From positions 72,465,067 to 72,529,066 of the forward strand of contig NC_068912.1 of the NCBI RefSeq assembly GCF_023091745.1: a stretch of 64,000 nucleotides of DNA, written 5' to 3'. This document shows, piece by piece, positions 33,432 through 44,479 of the stretch. Under the pieces are notes generated by a model. It was given only the letters and a program-made list of their open reading frames with translations. It searched no databases and was not told where the DNA came from. Origin of the DNA: Budorcas taxicolor. Its lineage: Eukaryota > Chordata > Mammalia > Artiodactyla > Bovidae. Each line of letters begins with the position of its first letter. Position 1 is the stretch's first letter. The position numbers and the translations under genes were made by a program.

Positions 33432-33709
33432 GGAGAAGGAAATGGCACCCCACTCCAGTATTCTTGCCTGGAAAATCCCATGGACGGAGGAGCCTGGTAG
33501 GCTGCAGTCCATGGGATCGCTAAGAGTCAGGCACGACTGAGCGACTTGACTTTCACTTTTCACTTTCATGCATTGGAGAAGGAAATGGCAACCCACTCCA
33601 GTGTTCTTGCCTGGAGAATCCCAGGGACGGGGGAGCCTGGTGGGTTGCCGTCTATGGGGTCGCACAGAGTCGGACACGACTGAAGCGACTTAGCAGCAGG
33701 AGCAGCAGC
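33432..33709 (+). mobile_element. Bov-A2 SINE with 9 bp duplication
   Basis: Full dimer: first unit from 'ggagaaggaaatggcacccc', linker 'ttcacttttcactttcatgc', second unit, then the (GCA)n-like tail 'agcagcaggagcagcagc'. Target-site duplication atgtgtgtt at 33423-33431 and 33710-33718. The target was the TG-rich 3' end of an older Bov-tA. Confidence 0.95.
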
Positions 33710-33718
33710 ATGTGTGTT

Positions 33719-34135
33719 AGTTGCTCAGTCCTGTTCAGCTCTTTTTGAGCTCATGACTGTAACTTGCCAGATTCCTGAAAGTGAAAAGTGAAATTGAAGT
33801 AACTCAGTTGTGTTCAACTCTTTGTGGCCCCAAGGACTGTAGCCCCTAAGGCTCCTCAGTCCATGGGATTTTCCAGGTATGAATACTGGAGTGGGTTGCT
33901 ATTTCCTTCACCAGGGGATCTTCCCGACACAGGAATCGAACCCGGGTTGCCTGCATTGTAGGTAGAGGCTTTACCGTCTGAGCTACCAGGGAAGCTCTGT
34001 CCATGTAATTCCCCAGACAAGAATACTGGATTGGGATGTCATGCCCTACTCCAGGAGATCTTCCCCATCCAGGGATCGAAGCCAGGTCTGCTGCATTGCA
34101 GTTGGATCCCTTACCATACGAGCCACCAAAGAAGC
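33719..34135 (-). mobile_element. Older Bov-tA SINE split by a second Bov-tA
   Basis: The reversed 3' part lies at 33719-33776 (ending 'cttgccagattcct'). The remainder resumes at about 33996 ('ctgtccatgtaattccccag') and runs to 'gccaccaaagaagcc' at 34135. The two pieces join to a normal Bov-tA order once 33777-33995 is removed. Confidence 0.88.
33777..33995 (-). mobile_element. Bov-tA SINE nested inside Bov-tA
   Basis: Complete reversed copy in the same orientation as its host. It runs from 'gaaagtgaaaagtgaaattg', through a B-box region 'gaatcgaacccggg', to 'gagctaccagggaagct'. No clean duplication is visible at the junctions. Confidence 0.9.
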
Positions 34136-34180
34136 CTTGGATCTCAATTTTATACTGAATTATAAGGATGATGATGATGA

Positions 34181-34493
34181 GGGCTTCCCTGATAGCCCAA
34201 CTGGTAGAGAATCCACCTGCAATGCTGGAGACCCGGTTCAATTCCTGGGTCAGGAAGATCAGCTGGGGAAGTGATAGACTACCCACTCCAGTATTTTTGG
34301 GCTTCCCTTATGGCTCAGCTGGTAAAGAATTTGTCTGCAATGTGGGAGATGTGGGTTCTGTCCCTGTGTTGGGAAGATTCTCTGGCAAAGGGAACGGCTA
34401 CCTAATCCAGTACTCTGGCCTGGAGAATTCCATGGGCCGTATAGTCCATGGGGTCACAAAGAGTCAGACAGGACTGAGCAATTTTTACTTTCG
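34181..34493 (+). mobile_element. Composite (dimeric) Bov-tA SINE
   Basis: Two heads in tandem. The first unit (34181-34298) stops at 'cccactccagtattttt', and a second gggcttccc head follows at once and continues to 'gactgagcaatttttac'. The flanks taaggatgatgatga (34163-34177) and taaggacgatgataa (34494-34508) bracket the pair, not each unit, at 13/15 identity. The pair therefore inserted as one unit. Confidence 0.92.
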
Positions 34494-34508
34494 TAAGGAC
34501 GATGATAA

Positions 34509-34745
34509 CTAGGATTTAACATGCATCTTTCACATACTATACGAGATGCTTTATAAATGGCATTTCATTTAGTTGAAAAATATGATTCTGTGTGACTAGT
34601 ATTATTCGGTCAATTTTACAATGAAAAATCTGAGTGTCATAAAAGTAAAGTCCAGGGTCAGTTAACAAATAAGTGGGAAACAGAAATAAATTGAAACCTA
34701 GTGTGTCTGACTTCAAAAGCTCACACTCATAACTTTAACAATGTA
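34509..34745 (-). mobile_element. MIR SINE, antisense
   Basis: 'acatgcatctttcacatact', 'gagatgctttataaatgg', 'ggtcaattttacaatgaaaa', 'gtgtctgacttcaaaagctc' and 'cactcataactttaac' are in antisense MIR order. The adjoining composite Bov-tA inserted at its edge. Confidence 0.6.
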
Positions 34746-36010
34746 TTTTCTACACAAGCTTGAGATGGGATTCAGGAAAATCTTGGGTGATATCTTATTG
34801 TGCCATTACAAGAATAACTAGAAAAAAAGTGTAAGAATGCAACATGCTCTTACTATAAGATAGCTCATAAAGATAAGCTCATAAGATAGCTCCTTCCCTC
34901 TAGGAAGGAGCAAGAGAACTTGTCCTCTCTTAGGAAGCATAATCACCTAAATTCTTTCCTTTCTGTTCATCAACCAGTCATCATCTGGTCTGCCTTGTGA
35001 GAAAATAAAATATAATGTTAGTCCATGCCTATACCCAAGGCCTTCAATGTCATTTTTCTCTCCTGTTCATAGTGAAAATAATAAAAGAATCAAGCTTTCA
35101 TTCCACCTTTAAAGTGAAAGGAAATACACGAGGCAACATGTTATACAACGTCATTCATGCTCATGTATATTTAGTTACCTAACAAGTGCAAATGGTTGGC
35201 TTAAGAATGGTGTCTAGTTGGAAAGAAGATTTAAAAGGCTTGGAGAAAAGCAGGAAGTTCATCCTAAAGTACAAGAGGAATTCTAACTCAGAAGGAAAAT
35301 GGTCAATGAAATCCAATTTGCAGAATTCAAAGTCAAGCTTGTCTTGTCTTGGTATAGTTTTAGTCTTATTTACCTAAAACTGTGTCCATACTTGCAGATC
35401 AGAGAAATGATAAAGCAATTTTCGCTGAAACGTGATATTTTCACCAACAAAGCTAGAGTCATTAATAATTACTGCAAACAGTACAGGCATATTTCAAGGC
35501 TGTAGCTTCTGCTAGTATTATTTTTGCTTACACTAATTGCTAAAAAAAAATTATTAACTTTGCTTTTATTATCATTTATTTTTACATGGAGTGATAAATG
35601 CAACAACTTATATACATGTTTTCATACTAATTTTGATATGGGGTGTTTTCTGGCTTTCTGTTTCTTCTCATGTTTTTAACAATCTTTATATAAGAATTAT
35701 TCTTTTATAATACAGAAAAGAAAATTAAAGGTCAGAAAGATAAAGGAATTTTTCAAGAACTGGGAACTGGACTAAGGTCATTGCTTTTTTAAAAATTTGT
35801 CAATAAAACTGATAAATTCAACAAACTATACTAGATTTAGGATTTCTTTTATTATTTCCCATGTAAATATTTATGAAGTTGTATATTGTTTAGTAGAAAG
35901 TCTAGAGTAGTGTTTTACATACTATAAGTTAAACTCTCAGCAGGTCAGGGAATCAAGACCAATTTTTTGAGATTAACAATGTAAATTATGTAATAGCAAT
36001 AAGCTTTTTG
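34746..36010. other. Unassigned sequence
   Basis: Contains a small local duplication of 'ataagctcataa/ataagatagctc' at about 34855-34893. Frames of 63-68 codons at 35186-35505 have no recognisable domain. Confidence 0.45.
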
Positions 36011-36014
36011 ATCA

Positions 36015-36485
36015 CCTAGTACCATGTAACAAACTACTTAAAAACTTAGTAATTAGGAAAGATGATCATTAATGTTTTACTGAAATTCAAACACAAAATC
36101 TTTGGGAAAGAACTGTTTCTGCTTCAGGTAATCTGAGGTCTTAGCTGGGATGCTTTAAAAGGGTAGTGACTAGAATAACTGGGCACCAATCAGGTCTCTC
36201 TCTTCATCTCTGTCTGCCTCCGCCTAATCCTCATCAACCTCCCACATGGGCTTTTCACACAGTTTGGTGACTTGGGATAGTTGGCCATGGGTTTCCTCAT
36301 AGGCTGGTGACATGGGATAGTTGCCCTTCTTATGTGTCAGGCTAAAGTTCTGAGGACAAATGTTCCAAGAACCATGAAGTAAAAAGTGTCAGTCTCTTCT
36401 TACTCAAAGCATGGGCCAGAAAAACACAATATAACTTCTGCCATATTCCATTCATTGAAACAATTACAGAGTTAACTACAATTCA
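36015..36485 (+). mobile_element. MLT1-like LTR (ERVL-MaLR), ancient
   Basis: 'accatgtaacaaactactta', 'aaacttagtaatta', 'tcagctgg'-like text at about 36139, 'tcacttctgcc'-like text at 36435 and 'atattccattcattgaaaca' follow the order of an MLT1 LTR (short of its end). It is strongly diverged. No internal retroviral sequence. Confidence 0.5.
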
Positions 36486-37039
36486 AGAACAGGAATATGG
36501 AACTCACCTCTACATAAATGCAAATCTAGGAGAAATGTCTAAAAATCTGTGGACATTCTTAGTCTGGCAAAAAAAAAAAAATTTTCATAAAAATTTTGTG
36601 TCTGTTGCATATATGTGAGTATATACTTGATTAAGTTGTATGTTTCTTTTGACAAGTAAAATTCAAAAATTTTTGAAAGCCACTGAACTTACCATTTTTA
36701 TACTAATTTGGTTCAGTATTCCTCCCAATTTTACTTTACTTCAAAAACATACAACCTAAGTTGCTATATCTAATTTGTATTCATTTTCTAAAATAAGCAA
36801 AGTATTATATAGGCTACACCGTATACACAGCATCATATAGACATATTTGAATTTTCTAGATAGTAATAATATAGTCATTGTCATAATGAGAGCATTTATT
36901 TCATATTTCTAAATTCCCTTCAAATATTATGTAATAAGTTATAAATAAATATTGCAGATTTTTCTCTTACAAATCTGGAAAGTAAAGGATAAATGGCTAG
37001 TGATAGGTATAAAATAATAAAAAATTGATGCCATTTCTG
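36486..37039. other. Unassigned AT-rich sequence
   Basis: Nothing recognised. Confidence 0.45.
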
Positions 37040-37200
37040 ATGCAATTATCCAAATAAATTGCAGATTTCTTGTATATAGATATTGATTACACCCATTTTG
37101 CAGAGAAACGCATTTCAAGAAGTGAAATATTTAACCCAAATCACACAACTGATTGGTAGAATTGAAATTCAGCACAGTTATTTATTATGCCAATGACAAT
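37040..37200 (-). mobile_element. MIR SINE, antisense
   Basis: 'cccattttgcagagaaacgc', 'aacccaaatcacacaactga', 'ttggtagaattgaaattcag' is a good match in order to the antisense MIR core. Confidence 0.68.
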
Positions 37201-37355
37201 TGAATAAATTTACAACTTACAATTTTCAAATGTAATTTGAATAAATTCTATGTTATGCTATTTCCTAAAGTTTTTCTGAATTTCAGACCAGCAAATTATT
37301 ACCCCACACTACCAATTATAAAATCATACAAAGCATATAAAACACGAGAGACATT

Positions 37356-37566
37356 GTTGTTTATTCGATAAGTCACATGGGGTCTTTTGTGATCCCTTGT
37401 TCTGTAGCTCACCAGTCTCCTCTGTCTATGGGATTTCCCAAGCAAGAATACTGGAGTGAGTTGATATTTCTTTTTCCAAGGGATCTTCCTGACCAAGGGA
37501 TCTAACCTGTGTCTCCTGAATTGGCAGGCAGAATTTTTACCACTGAACCAACAGGGAAGCTACAAT
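37356..37566 (-). mobile_element. Bov-tA SINE with 9 bp duplication
   Basis: Reversed copy, fairly diverged (B-box region 'gggatctaacct'). Target-site duplication agagacatt at 37347-37355 and 37567-37575 is exact, so both ends are secure. Confidence 0.94.
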
Positions 37567-37687
37567 AGAGACATTACTTAAAATTTGATTCTTTTAAAGA
37601 ATGTGATTTTATCACCTTTCATCAGATTTTTTAAAAATTGCAATTTTATTTTAAATATTTGCAGAAAGAGAAATGTTGTAAATCTTG

Positions 37688-38927
37688 GTTCAGTTCAGTT
37701 CAGTTCAGTAGCTCAGTTGTGTCTGACTCTTTGTGACCCCATGGACCACACAGCACACCAGGCCTCCCTGTCCATCACCAACTCCCAGAGTTTACCCAAA
37801 CTCATGTCCATTGAGTCGGTGATGCCATCCAAACATTTTATCCTCTGTTGTCCCCTTATCCTCCGGCCTGCTATCTTTCTGAACATCAGCTTCTTTTCAA
37901 ATGAGTCAGCTCTTCACATCAGGTGGCCAAAGTATTGGAGTTTCAGCTTCAACATCAGTCCTTCCAATGAACACTCAGGGCTGATCTCCTTTAGGATGGA
38001 CTGGTTGAATCTCCTGGCAGTCCAAGGGACTCTCAAGAGTCTTCTCCAACACCACAATTCAAAAGCATTAATTCTTCAGTGCTCAGCTTTCTTTGTAGTT
38101 CAACTCTCAAATCCATACATGACTACTGGAAAAACCATAACCTTGACTAGATGGACCTTTGTTAGCAAAGTAATGCCTCTGCTTTTGAATATGCTATCTA
38201 GGTTGGTCATAACTTTCCTTCCAAGGTGTAAGCGTCTTTTAATTTCATGGCTGCAGTCACCATCTACAGTGATTTTGGAGCCAAAAAAAATAAAGTCACC
38301 CACTGTTTCCCCATCTATTTGTCATGAAGTGATGGGACCAGATGCCATGATCTTCGTTTTCTGAATGTTGAGCTTTAAGCCAACTTTTTCATTCGCCTCT
38401 TTCACTTTCATCAAGAGTCTCTTTAGTTCTTCTTCACTTTCTGCCATAAAGGTGGTATATATGCATATCTGAGGTTATTGATATTTCTCCTGGCAATCTT
38501 GATTCCAGCTTGTGCTTCTTCCAGCCCAGGGTTTCTCATGATGTACTCTGCATATAAGTTAAATAAGCAGGGTAACAATATACAGCCTTGATGTACTCTT
38601 TTTCCTATTTTGAACCAGTCTGTTGTTCCATGTCCAGTTTTAACTGTTGCTTCCTAGACTACATACAGATTTCTCAAAAGGTGGGTCAGGTGGTCTGGTA
38701 TTCCCATCTCTTTCAGAATTTTCTACAGTTTGTTGTGATCCACACTTTCAAAGACTTCAGCATAGTCAATAAAGCAGAAATAGATTTTTTCTTTTCTGGA
38801 ACTCTCTTGCTTTTTTGATGATCCAGGGAATGTTGGCAATTTGATCTCTGGTTCCTGTACTTTTCCTAAAACCAGCTTGAACATCTCGAAGTTCACAGTT
38901 CACGTATCGCTGAGGCCTGGCTTGGAG
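37688..38927 (-). mobile_element. BovB LINE, 5'-truncated (~1.24 kb), antisense
   Basis: Begins with a five-unit ttcag tail and continues through the 3' region and RT to the reversed segment upstream of 'aagctggttttagg', ending near 'gcctggcttggag'. The RT active-site region is damaged: at 38451-38466 bases are lost and the YADD codons are out of frame. A 259-codon frame on the opposite (plus) strand at 37585-38364 is antisense to BovB. Confidence 0.94.
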
Positions 38928-39550
38928 CATTCCATTTTAATATCAGATGATTATATTAGAAATTTATTTTTTATCTAAGTTCATTTGTTTTATATCCATA
39001 GTTTATATTTGAACTCTAAATTCAGAAGGAGAAAATATTCATCAATCAATCTCTCTGTAGTACTCTTTCATACATAATTTTAAATTATCATTAGTGGTAA
39101 ATAACTGAAAAAAAGATGTTGTAGACTAAGAGGTTTTTATATTTAGAATGAAAGGCAAAAATGAATAAAAATATATACACAACCAACAAATGCAAAATGA
39201 TTTATGTCCTTTTAAAGCATACACTTTGGTGATGAACAAGAGGTATGGCTGAAATATAATAAATGTGCATCAGGATTACAAAGTGGATTTACATGAATAA
39301 GACAGCTGGGTGAGGAAGTCATTGTAAATTGATACTTAGACTAAGTTTTAAAGAATATTTAGAAGTTTTCTGAATAAACAAGTAGAATTCCTAGGAGACG
39401 AAACATTATATAAGGAGAAAGGTAAGAATGACTACATGAAATGTTTAAGATGTACAAATAATTTGAGATAAGAACGCCTATAACATGAATGTAGGTAGCC
39501 TTAGCTATAGTCTGAATATAAGTAGACTCTATACTGATTTAAGTAGAGCT
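38928..39550. other. Unassigned; possible ancient repeat
   Basis: Segments such as 'ggtgatgaacaagagg' and 'taaggagaaaggtaag' loosely recall the old repeat at 48780-49430, but not enough for a call. Confidence 0.35.
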
Positions 39551-39559
39551 AGGATGAAC

Positions 39560-39800
39560 ATTTGGAGAAGGCAATGGCACCCACGGAGGAGCCTGGAAGG
39601 CTGCAGTCCATGGGGTCGCTGAGGGTCGGACACGACTGAGCGACTTCACTTTCACTTTTCACTTTCATGCATTGGAGAAGGAAATGGCAACCCACTCCAG
39701 TGTTCTTGCCTGGAGAATCCCAGGGACTGGGGAGCCTGGTGGGCTGCCGTCTATGGGGTCACACAGTCATACACGACTGAAGTGACTTAGCAGTGGCAGC
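39560..39800 (+). mobile_element. Bov-A2 SINE with internal deletion, 9 bp duplication
   Basis: Dimer with both units and linker, but the first unit jumps from 'caatggcaccc' to 'acggaggagcc'. It thus lacks about 31 bp (the actccag...cccatgg part). Target-site duplication aggatgaac at 39551-39559 and 39801-39809 is exact. Confidence 0.95.
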
Positions 39801-40244
39801 AGGATGAACTATATTGAGTTAACTAGAGATAGATGACTGATGCCAGTGTATTGTTGAACAAATGTCAGTGTCTGAAGTCAGTATCTTATGACAGGAAGTA
39901 AACAACTTAATGTTTCCTAATTAGTTATTTAAATAAAATAAGTTTGAGTACCTTTTCCTGTGTTTATGTCAAGAAACTACATTATCTCCAAACAGGTAAA
40001 TAAGTGTGAAAGTCTCACATTGTCACAATGAAGGTCGTCTGTTACTTTTGTTTTCCCACCTAATCTTCATCTGTCTTACCAGTGTTTTTGGACCTCCAAC
40101 AGGACATTAAATTTAGAAATGTGATATTCAAAAGCAGAAAATTCTGAGAGAAGTATGCATAATATCAGAAACAGATAAGGAGTATCTCTTCTTTATTCTG
40201 CAGTTAAGGCAATAATGAACCTCATTGGAGTTAAATGCAGGAAT

Positions 40245-40437
40245 ACTGGAGGCAGGCTGCTTGGGTTTAGATTCTTTCTTTGTTTCTTATTAGCTATGTT
40301 ACCGTGGGATAATTACTTAATCTCTGTTAAATGGAAATGATAACTCACATAGTGGTTGTAGGTATGGATTAGTTAATGTTTGTAGAGCACTTAGAAATGT
40401 GCTTGGTCAACAAAGTTCAGCTATTTGTTATCAATAG
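40245..40437 (+). mobile_element. MIR SINE, sense
   Basis: The best MIR of the window: 'tgcttgggtttagattct', 'tattagctatgttaccgtgg', 'ataattacttaatctctgtt', 'aaatggaaatgataactcac', 'gagcacttagaaatgtgctt' in correct order. Confidence 0.8.
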
Positions 40438-40473
40438 AACATGGTTTGTATTGAGATATGCAAATAAGAAACA

Positions 40474-40573
40474 AAAGAGCCTGGTGGACTACAGCACATG
40501 GGGTTGCAAAGAGTAAGATGTGACTGCTACTGAGAGTGCACAGGTACACACACACACACACACACACACACAC
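40474..40573 (+). mobile_element. Bov-tA 3' fragment with (CA)n tail
   Basis: Only the last ~60 bp of Bov-tA is present ('gagcctggtggactacagca' to 'gactgctactgagagtgcac'). The 3' end passes straight into an uninterrupted CA run of about 15 units at 40543-40573. The microsatellite appears to have grown from the SINE tail. Confidence 0.85.
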
Positions 40574-40712
40574 GATAATAGCACCTAAATCTTTTGTTTC
40601 CCATCTGCATATCTCTTATGAGACTTTTGCTCCATGGGAAATAGCCAAATTCTGAACTAAGCCTGATGCTGAAGAAAACTTTAACAGTTTGACAGAGGAG
40701 TTACCACCTAAT

Positions 40713-40902
40713 GGGCATCCCAGGTGGCGCAGTGGTAAAGAACCTGCCTTGCAGAGCAGGAGACACAAGAGACACGGGTTCAATCCCTGGGGTAGAAAGA
40801 TCTCCTGGAGAAGGAAATGGCAACCCATCCCAGTATTCTTTCCTGGAAAAGTCCATGGACAGAGGAGACTGGTGGGCTGCAGTACAAGGGATCACAAAAG
40901 AC
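40713..40902 (+). mobile_element. Bov-tA SINE, 3'-incomplete
   Basis: Starts gggcatcccaggtgg and contains ggttcaatccctgggg. It ends at 'gatcacaaaagac' without the usual gactgagcgac terminus. Confidence 0.9.
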
Positions 40903-40950
40903 CCCATGGATTTCCCACAGAGCAGAACCCTCATAAGCAGTTTGTGGTAA

Positions 40951-41171
40951 GTAAGTAAGTAAGTAAGTTAAGTCGCTCAGTCGTGTCTGACTCTTTGCGA
41001 CCCCATGGAGTGTAGCCCACCAGGCTCCTCTGTCCATGGAATTCTCCAGTCAAGAATACTGGAGTGGGTTGCCATTTCCTTCTCCAGGGGATCTTCCTGA
41101 CCCAGGGATCGAACCCAGGTCTCCCGTATTAGAGGCAGACGCTTTAACCTCTGAGCTGCCATGCAGATGAT
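40951..41171 (-). mobile_element. Bov-tA SINE with (GTAA)n tail, 12 bp duplication
   Basis: Reversed, near consensus, with 'gtaagtaagtaagtaag' at its tail side and an intact reversed B-box near 41105. Exact duplication agtttgtggtaa at 40939-40950 and 41172-41183. Its 5' end is unusual: after 'ctctgagctgcc' it has 'atgcagatgat' instead of the usual 'accagggaagccc'. Confidence 0.94.
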
Positions 41172-41183
41172 AGTTTGTGGTAA

Positions 41184-41660
41184 ACAGGCAAATATTCTTT
41201 GGTATACTAAGTATAATTTACCAGGGCTCCAGGTGGCATGGTCACTGAGAGGAGGGAACAGGTCTTAGAACTGGCAAGCTAATGAATATTGGGAAAAGTG
41301 GGGATTTTAAAACATAACACGTATTAAGATAGCTTCAGTATAGTGTCATTTACCTCTAATAAGTGCCTCGGGTGGAAGAGTTGGGTGGAGAGTTGGTAGT
41401 AGATTCTGTGTGGTCTTATATGCAACAAGTTAACTGAGATTTCGTAGTGAGGAAAACTCATGAAGGATAAAATAAAAAGAGATGGAAATCATGACATCTC
41501 TTTCACATCAGGTTAAATTCATAATCCATTGTTCATCATCCCTTCTGGACAGTAACAATGACAGGCTTTCTCATCAGAGTTTTTCAGCTACTTTTGGCCA
41601 GTGCTCTAAGCCTGCTAAGACTGCACTGTTGCTTCCCACACATAGAGTTGCCCTGCATGG
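41184..41660. other. Unassigned sequence
   Basis: No gene or repeat recognised. Confidence 0.4.
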
Positions 41661-41668
41661 CACTTGTT

Positions 41669-41801
41669 GCTGCTGCTGCTAAGTCGCTTCAGTCGTGTCC
41701 AGCTGTGTGCAACACCAGAGACAGCAGCCCATCAGGCTTCCCCGTCCTTCGGATTCTCCAGGCAAGAGTACTGGAGTGGGTTGCCATTGCCTTCTCCGCG
41801 A
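41669..41801 (-). mobile_element. Monomeric Bov-A2 with 8 bp duplication
   Basis: Reversed (GCA)n tail (tgctgctgctgct), then a single Bov-A unit ending 'ttgccattgccttctccgcg'. Duplication cacttgtt at 41661-41668 and 41802-41809. Because the duplication flanks just one unit, this is a full insertion of a monomer-length copy. Confidence 0.93.
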
Positions 41802-42320
41802 CACTTGTTAGCTTATCCCTATAATTGAAATACAGTTTAAAAAAAGAGTTGAATGTATAAGAAGTACTCTTTATGGCAGTGAAATGTGATCTTGACCATC
41901 ACATGTTACCCTGTCTCCAAAAAGCTGCCTTTTGCTTTCCAAGCTTATGGTAGGGGACTATCCAATGCTTTCTGAATCACAGAGAGAATTTCTAGTTTCT
42001 GCATAAGTCTGCAAGGCAATAAACATTTTTTTAAATAGTAGCTCATTTTAAAAAAAGCAAATAAATAGTTTAAAAGCCCAATGAAGAGTAGAGTGAGCCA
42101 TATCCTTTTTTATCATATTTACATTCAGAATTTTAATGGCACTTGACTCTGAAATCATTCCAGTAAAGCGGAAAATTAATATTTTAATATATCTACCACT
42201 CCAACAAATAGAAATAAGTAGAATAAGTAGTAGGGAAGAAAATGTTCTAGTTTTAACCATATTTATGAATATTTATCACCCTTACCCATCAGAATACTGC
42301 TTTTTGTGTGCTTATATAGA

Positions 42321-42321
42321 T

Positions 42322-42349
<28 letters not shown>
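42321..42349. repeat. (CA)n microsatellite
   Basis: About 14 CA units followed by degenerate TATG/CACA text. No SINE body adjoins it. Confidence 0.95.
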
Positions 42350-42353
<4 letters not shown>

Positions 42354-42870
42354 GTATGTATACGCACACTCACATAAATCACTGCAGGGCAAATACTAAC
42401 AATTGTTTCACATTTATGGAAAAGAGAATGACAACTTGCTTCTAATATTATTCTGATTAGATTTTGTCATAATTTTTACTGAGCAAATCCAAAATAGTGA
42501 AGCATAGCTAGTAAAAAATATTATCCAATAGGTTTTTCACGGAATGACAACATTCTTATCAGCTCTTCTTCATCTAGATGGGGAATGGCAGAAAAATAAG
42601 AGGAAATAAAAGCATAATGTGGCTTTGCTGGCTGTGATAATATGTGGAAATCCATTTTGCTTCAGGGTCGTGTGCTGTAAAAATTTGACCCATATGGCTC
42701 TGTTTTGTTCAATATACATATTCATTTATTTCTGGAAGGAGCACACTGACCAAGGATTCATTAAAACAAACAAAAGAAAAAAGAAAAAAAAAGAAATTAT
42801 TATGTTAAGTGAATCTTTATTTATATAAAAGGAAGTAGAATTTTTATATTTGTGGGCACAATTAATAATG

Positions 42871-43083
42871 TGTGTTCAGTCACTTCAGATGTGTTGAACT
42901 CTCTGGGACCCTATGGACTGTAGCCTATCAGGATCCTCTGTCATGGGATTCTCCAACGCAAAAATACTGGAGTGGGTTGCCACTCCAGGGGATCTTCCCA
43001 ACGCAGAGACTGAACCCGCGGTGTCTCCTGTGGCCTCTGCATAGTGCGCAGATTCTTTATTTCTGAGCCACCTGGAAACTCCT
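42871..43083 (-). mobile_element. Bov-tA SINE with 11 bp duplication
   Basis: Reversed copy with many substitutions. The tRNA-like head holds an insertion near 43022-43045. Exact duplication aattaataatg at 42860-42870 and 43084-43094. Confidence 0.94.
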
Positions 43084-43094
43084 AATTAATAATG

Positions 43095-44470
43095 ACATAA
43101 GTAAAAGAGTTACCCAACATGGGATAAACATTCATCCACAGTATCTCCAGTCTTATTGAAGTTGACCTTAATGTTTCTGGAATATTATAAATGAAGACCT
43201 CAATGGCCCAAGTTTTGACAGGTACCACTTAGTTACCACTTCTTCCTTGGCAACACCTTTTCCCAAAGAGTGTTGCCATAATTAAAATGCAAAAGAGATC
43301 AAGCCTTATGTCCAGGAGGACAACTGAAAAACTAAAGAATTAAACATAATAGATTGGATTGAGTTAGAGAAATGTGATTTTATTCTCTACTAGCTAAGTT
43401 CACCTGTAATAATACAGGTAACATGTCAAATAATTTGTCTGTTGTAACTAGTGCTATTTCTAAAACAAAGTAAAAATTAAATACACATTAACCTACTATG
43501 TTAGTTATATTATCAAAAGAATTTTTGTCTAATTTCATAGACTATTTCACTTCAGAGCTAAATATCTTTCAAAAATCTATTTAAAATGACTTTTATTACT
43601 CCTACAAATAAACACTTACACACATACATATACATATATATTCATATTTATGGGCATACATACATATATGTAGTAAAAGCAAAAATAGCTGTAAAACCTT
43701 CTTTGAAAATAAAAACTATAAAAAAATCTACATTTGAGGATAATGCCAGCACTTTTTGTTAAAAAGGAGAAATACCTTATTCATATTAACATAGAAAAAT
43801 TGGGCCAAGCAGCTACTTTAGATACCAAACTAATTTGTCAACATACTCAAATATGAAGATAACTTTTTACCAACATTTTTGTTTATAAAGAGCAACCTTT
43901 TTATATTCTTAAAATATTCTCTTCTTAAAGGCCACTCTTTTTATTAGTGTATTCTGAACAGCACCGCTTTGTTTGGGAAAGGCATAACAGCTAGAAATGA
44001 CCTCAATTAATGCTAAATTTGAATCTCATAGAAATAATACAATAAAAAAATAAATAAACATAGCGATTTAATAGCTATTTATAGAGATACTGATTCTCAG
44101 TTGTAAGTGTGAGATGTCTTTAAAAAGAAGGCCTTTTAGAGGTCAGTAGAAATGGATAGAGGAAGAAGTAAGTAGTGTTGAAAGATTGCAATTATTTAAA
44201 AAAAAAGAAAGGGAAATTATCCTCATGTTATGTAAATGATATCCTGTGACATGAGATGAAATTCCCATTAGATCAAAAGTATTATATCTCAAATAACTTA
44301 GAAATAAAGGGGAAGTTGGAAGTTTGATGAGTCAGTATATGCTTTTAGAGGTAATGAAGGCAGTGATGCTACAATTGTATGTGATGGTTTGAAAAAAGTA
44401 TTAGTATATTATGAGACTGACAAAAGTAACTTTTCCAAATTAATATTTTATACACATATTTTTAAAATGC
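43095..44470. other. Unassigned AT-rich 1.4 kb
   Basis: A degenerate TA/CA stretch lies at about 43616-43680. No gene or repeat recognised. Confidence 0.45.
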
Positions 44471-44479
44471 TTATAATAG

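Noticed and set aside
33432..34493. Regularly spaced repeats resembling an array (CRISPR-like)
   Set aside because: The repeated blocks are Bov-tA/Bov-A2 internal segments on both strands with full SINE structure; no constant short repeat with unique spacers.
37585..38364. 259-codon open frame on the plus strand, the longest in the window
   Set aside because: Most of it is the exact antisense of a BovB LINE (37688-38927). It contains the reverse complement of RT coding text and no independent domain.
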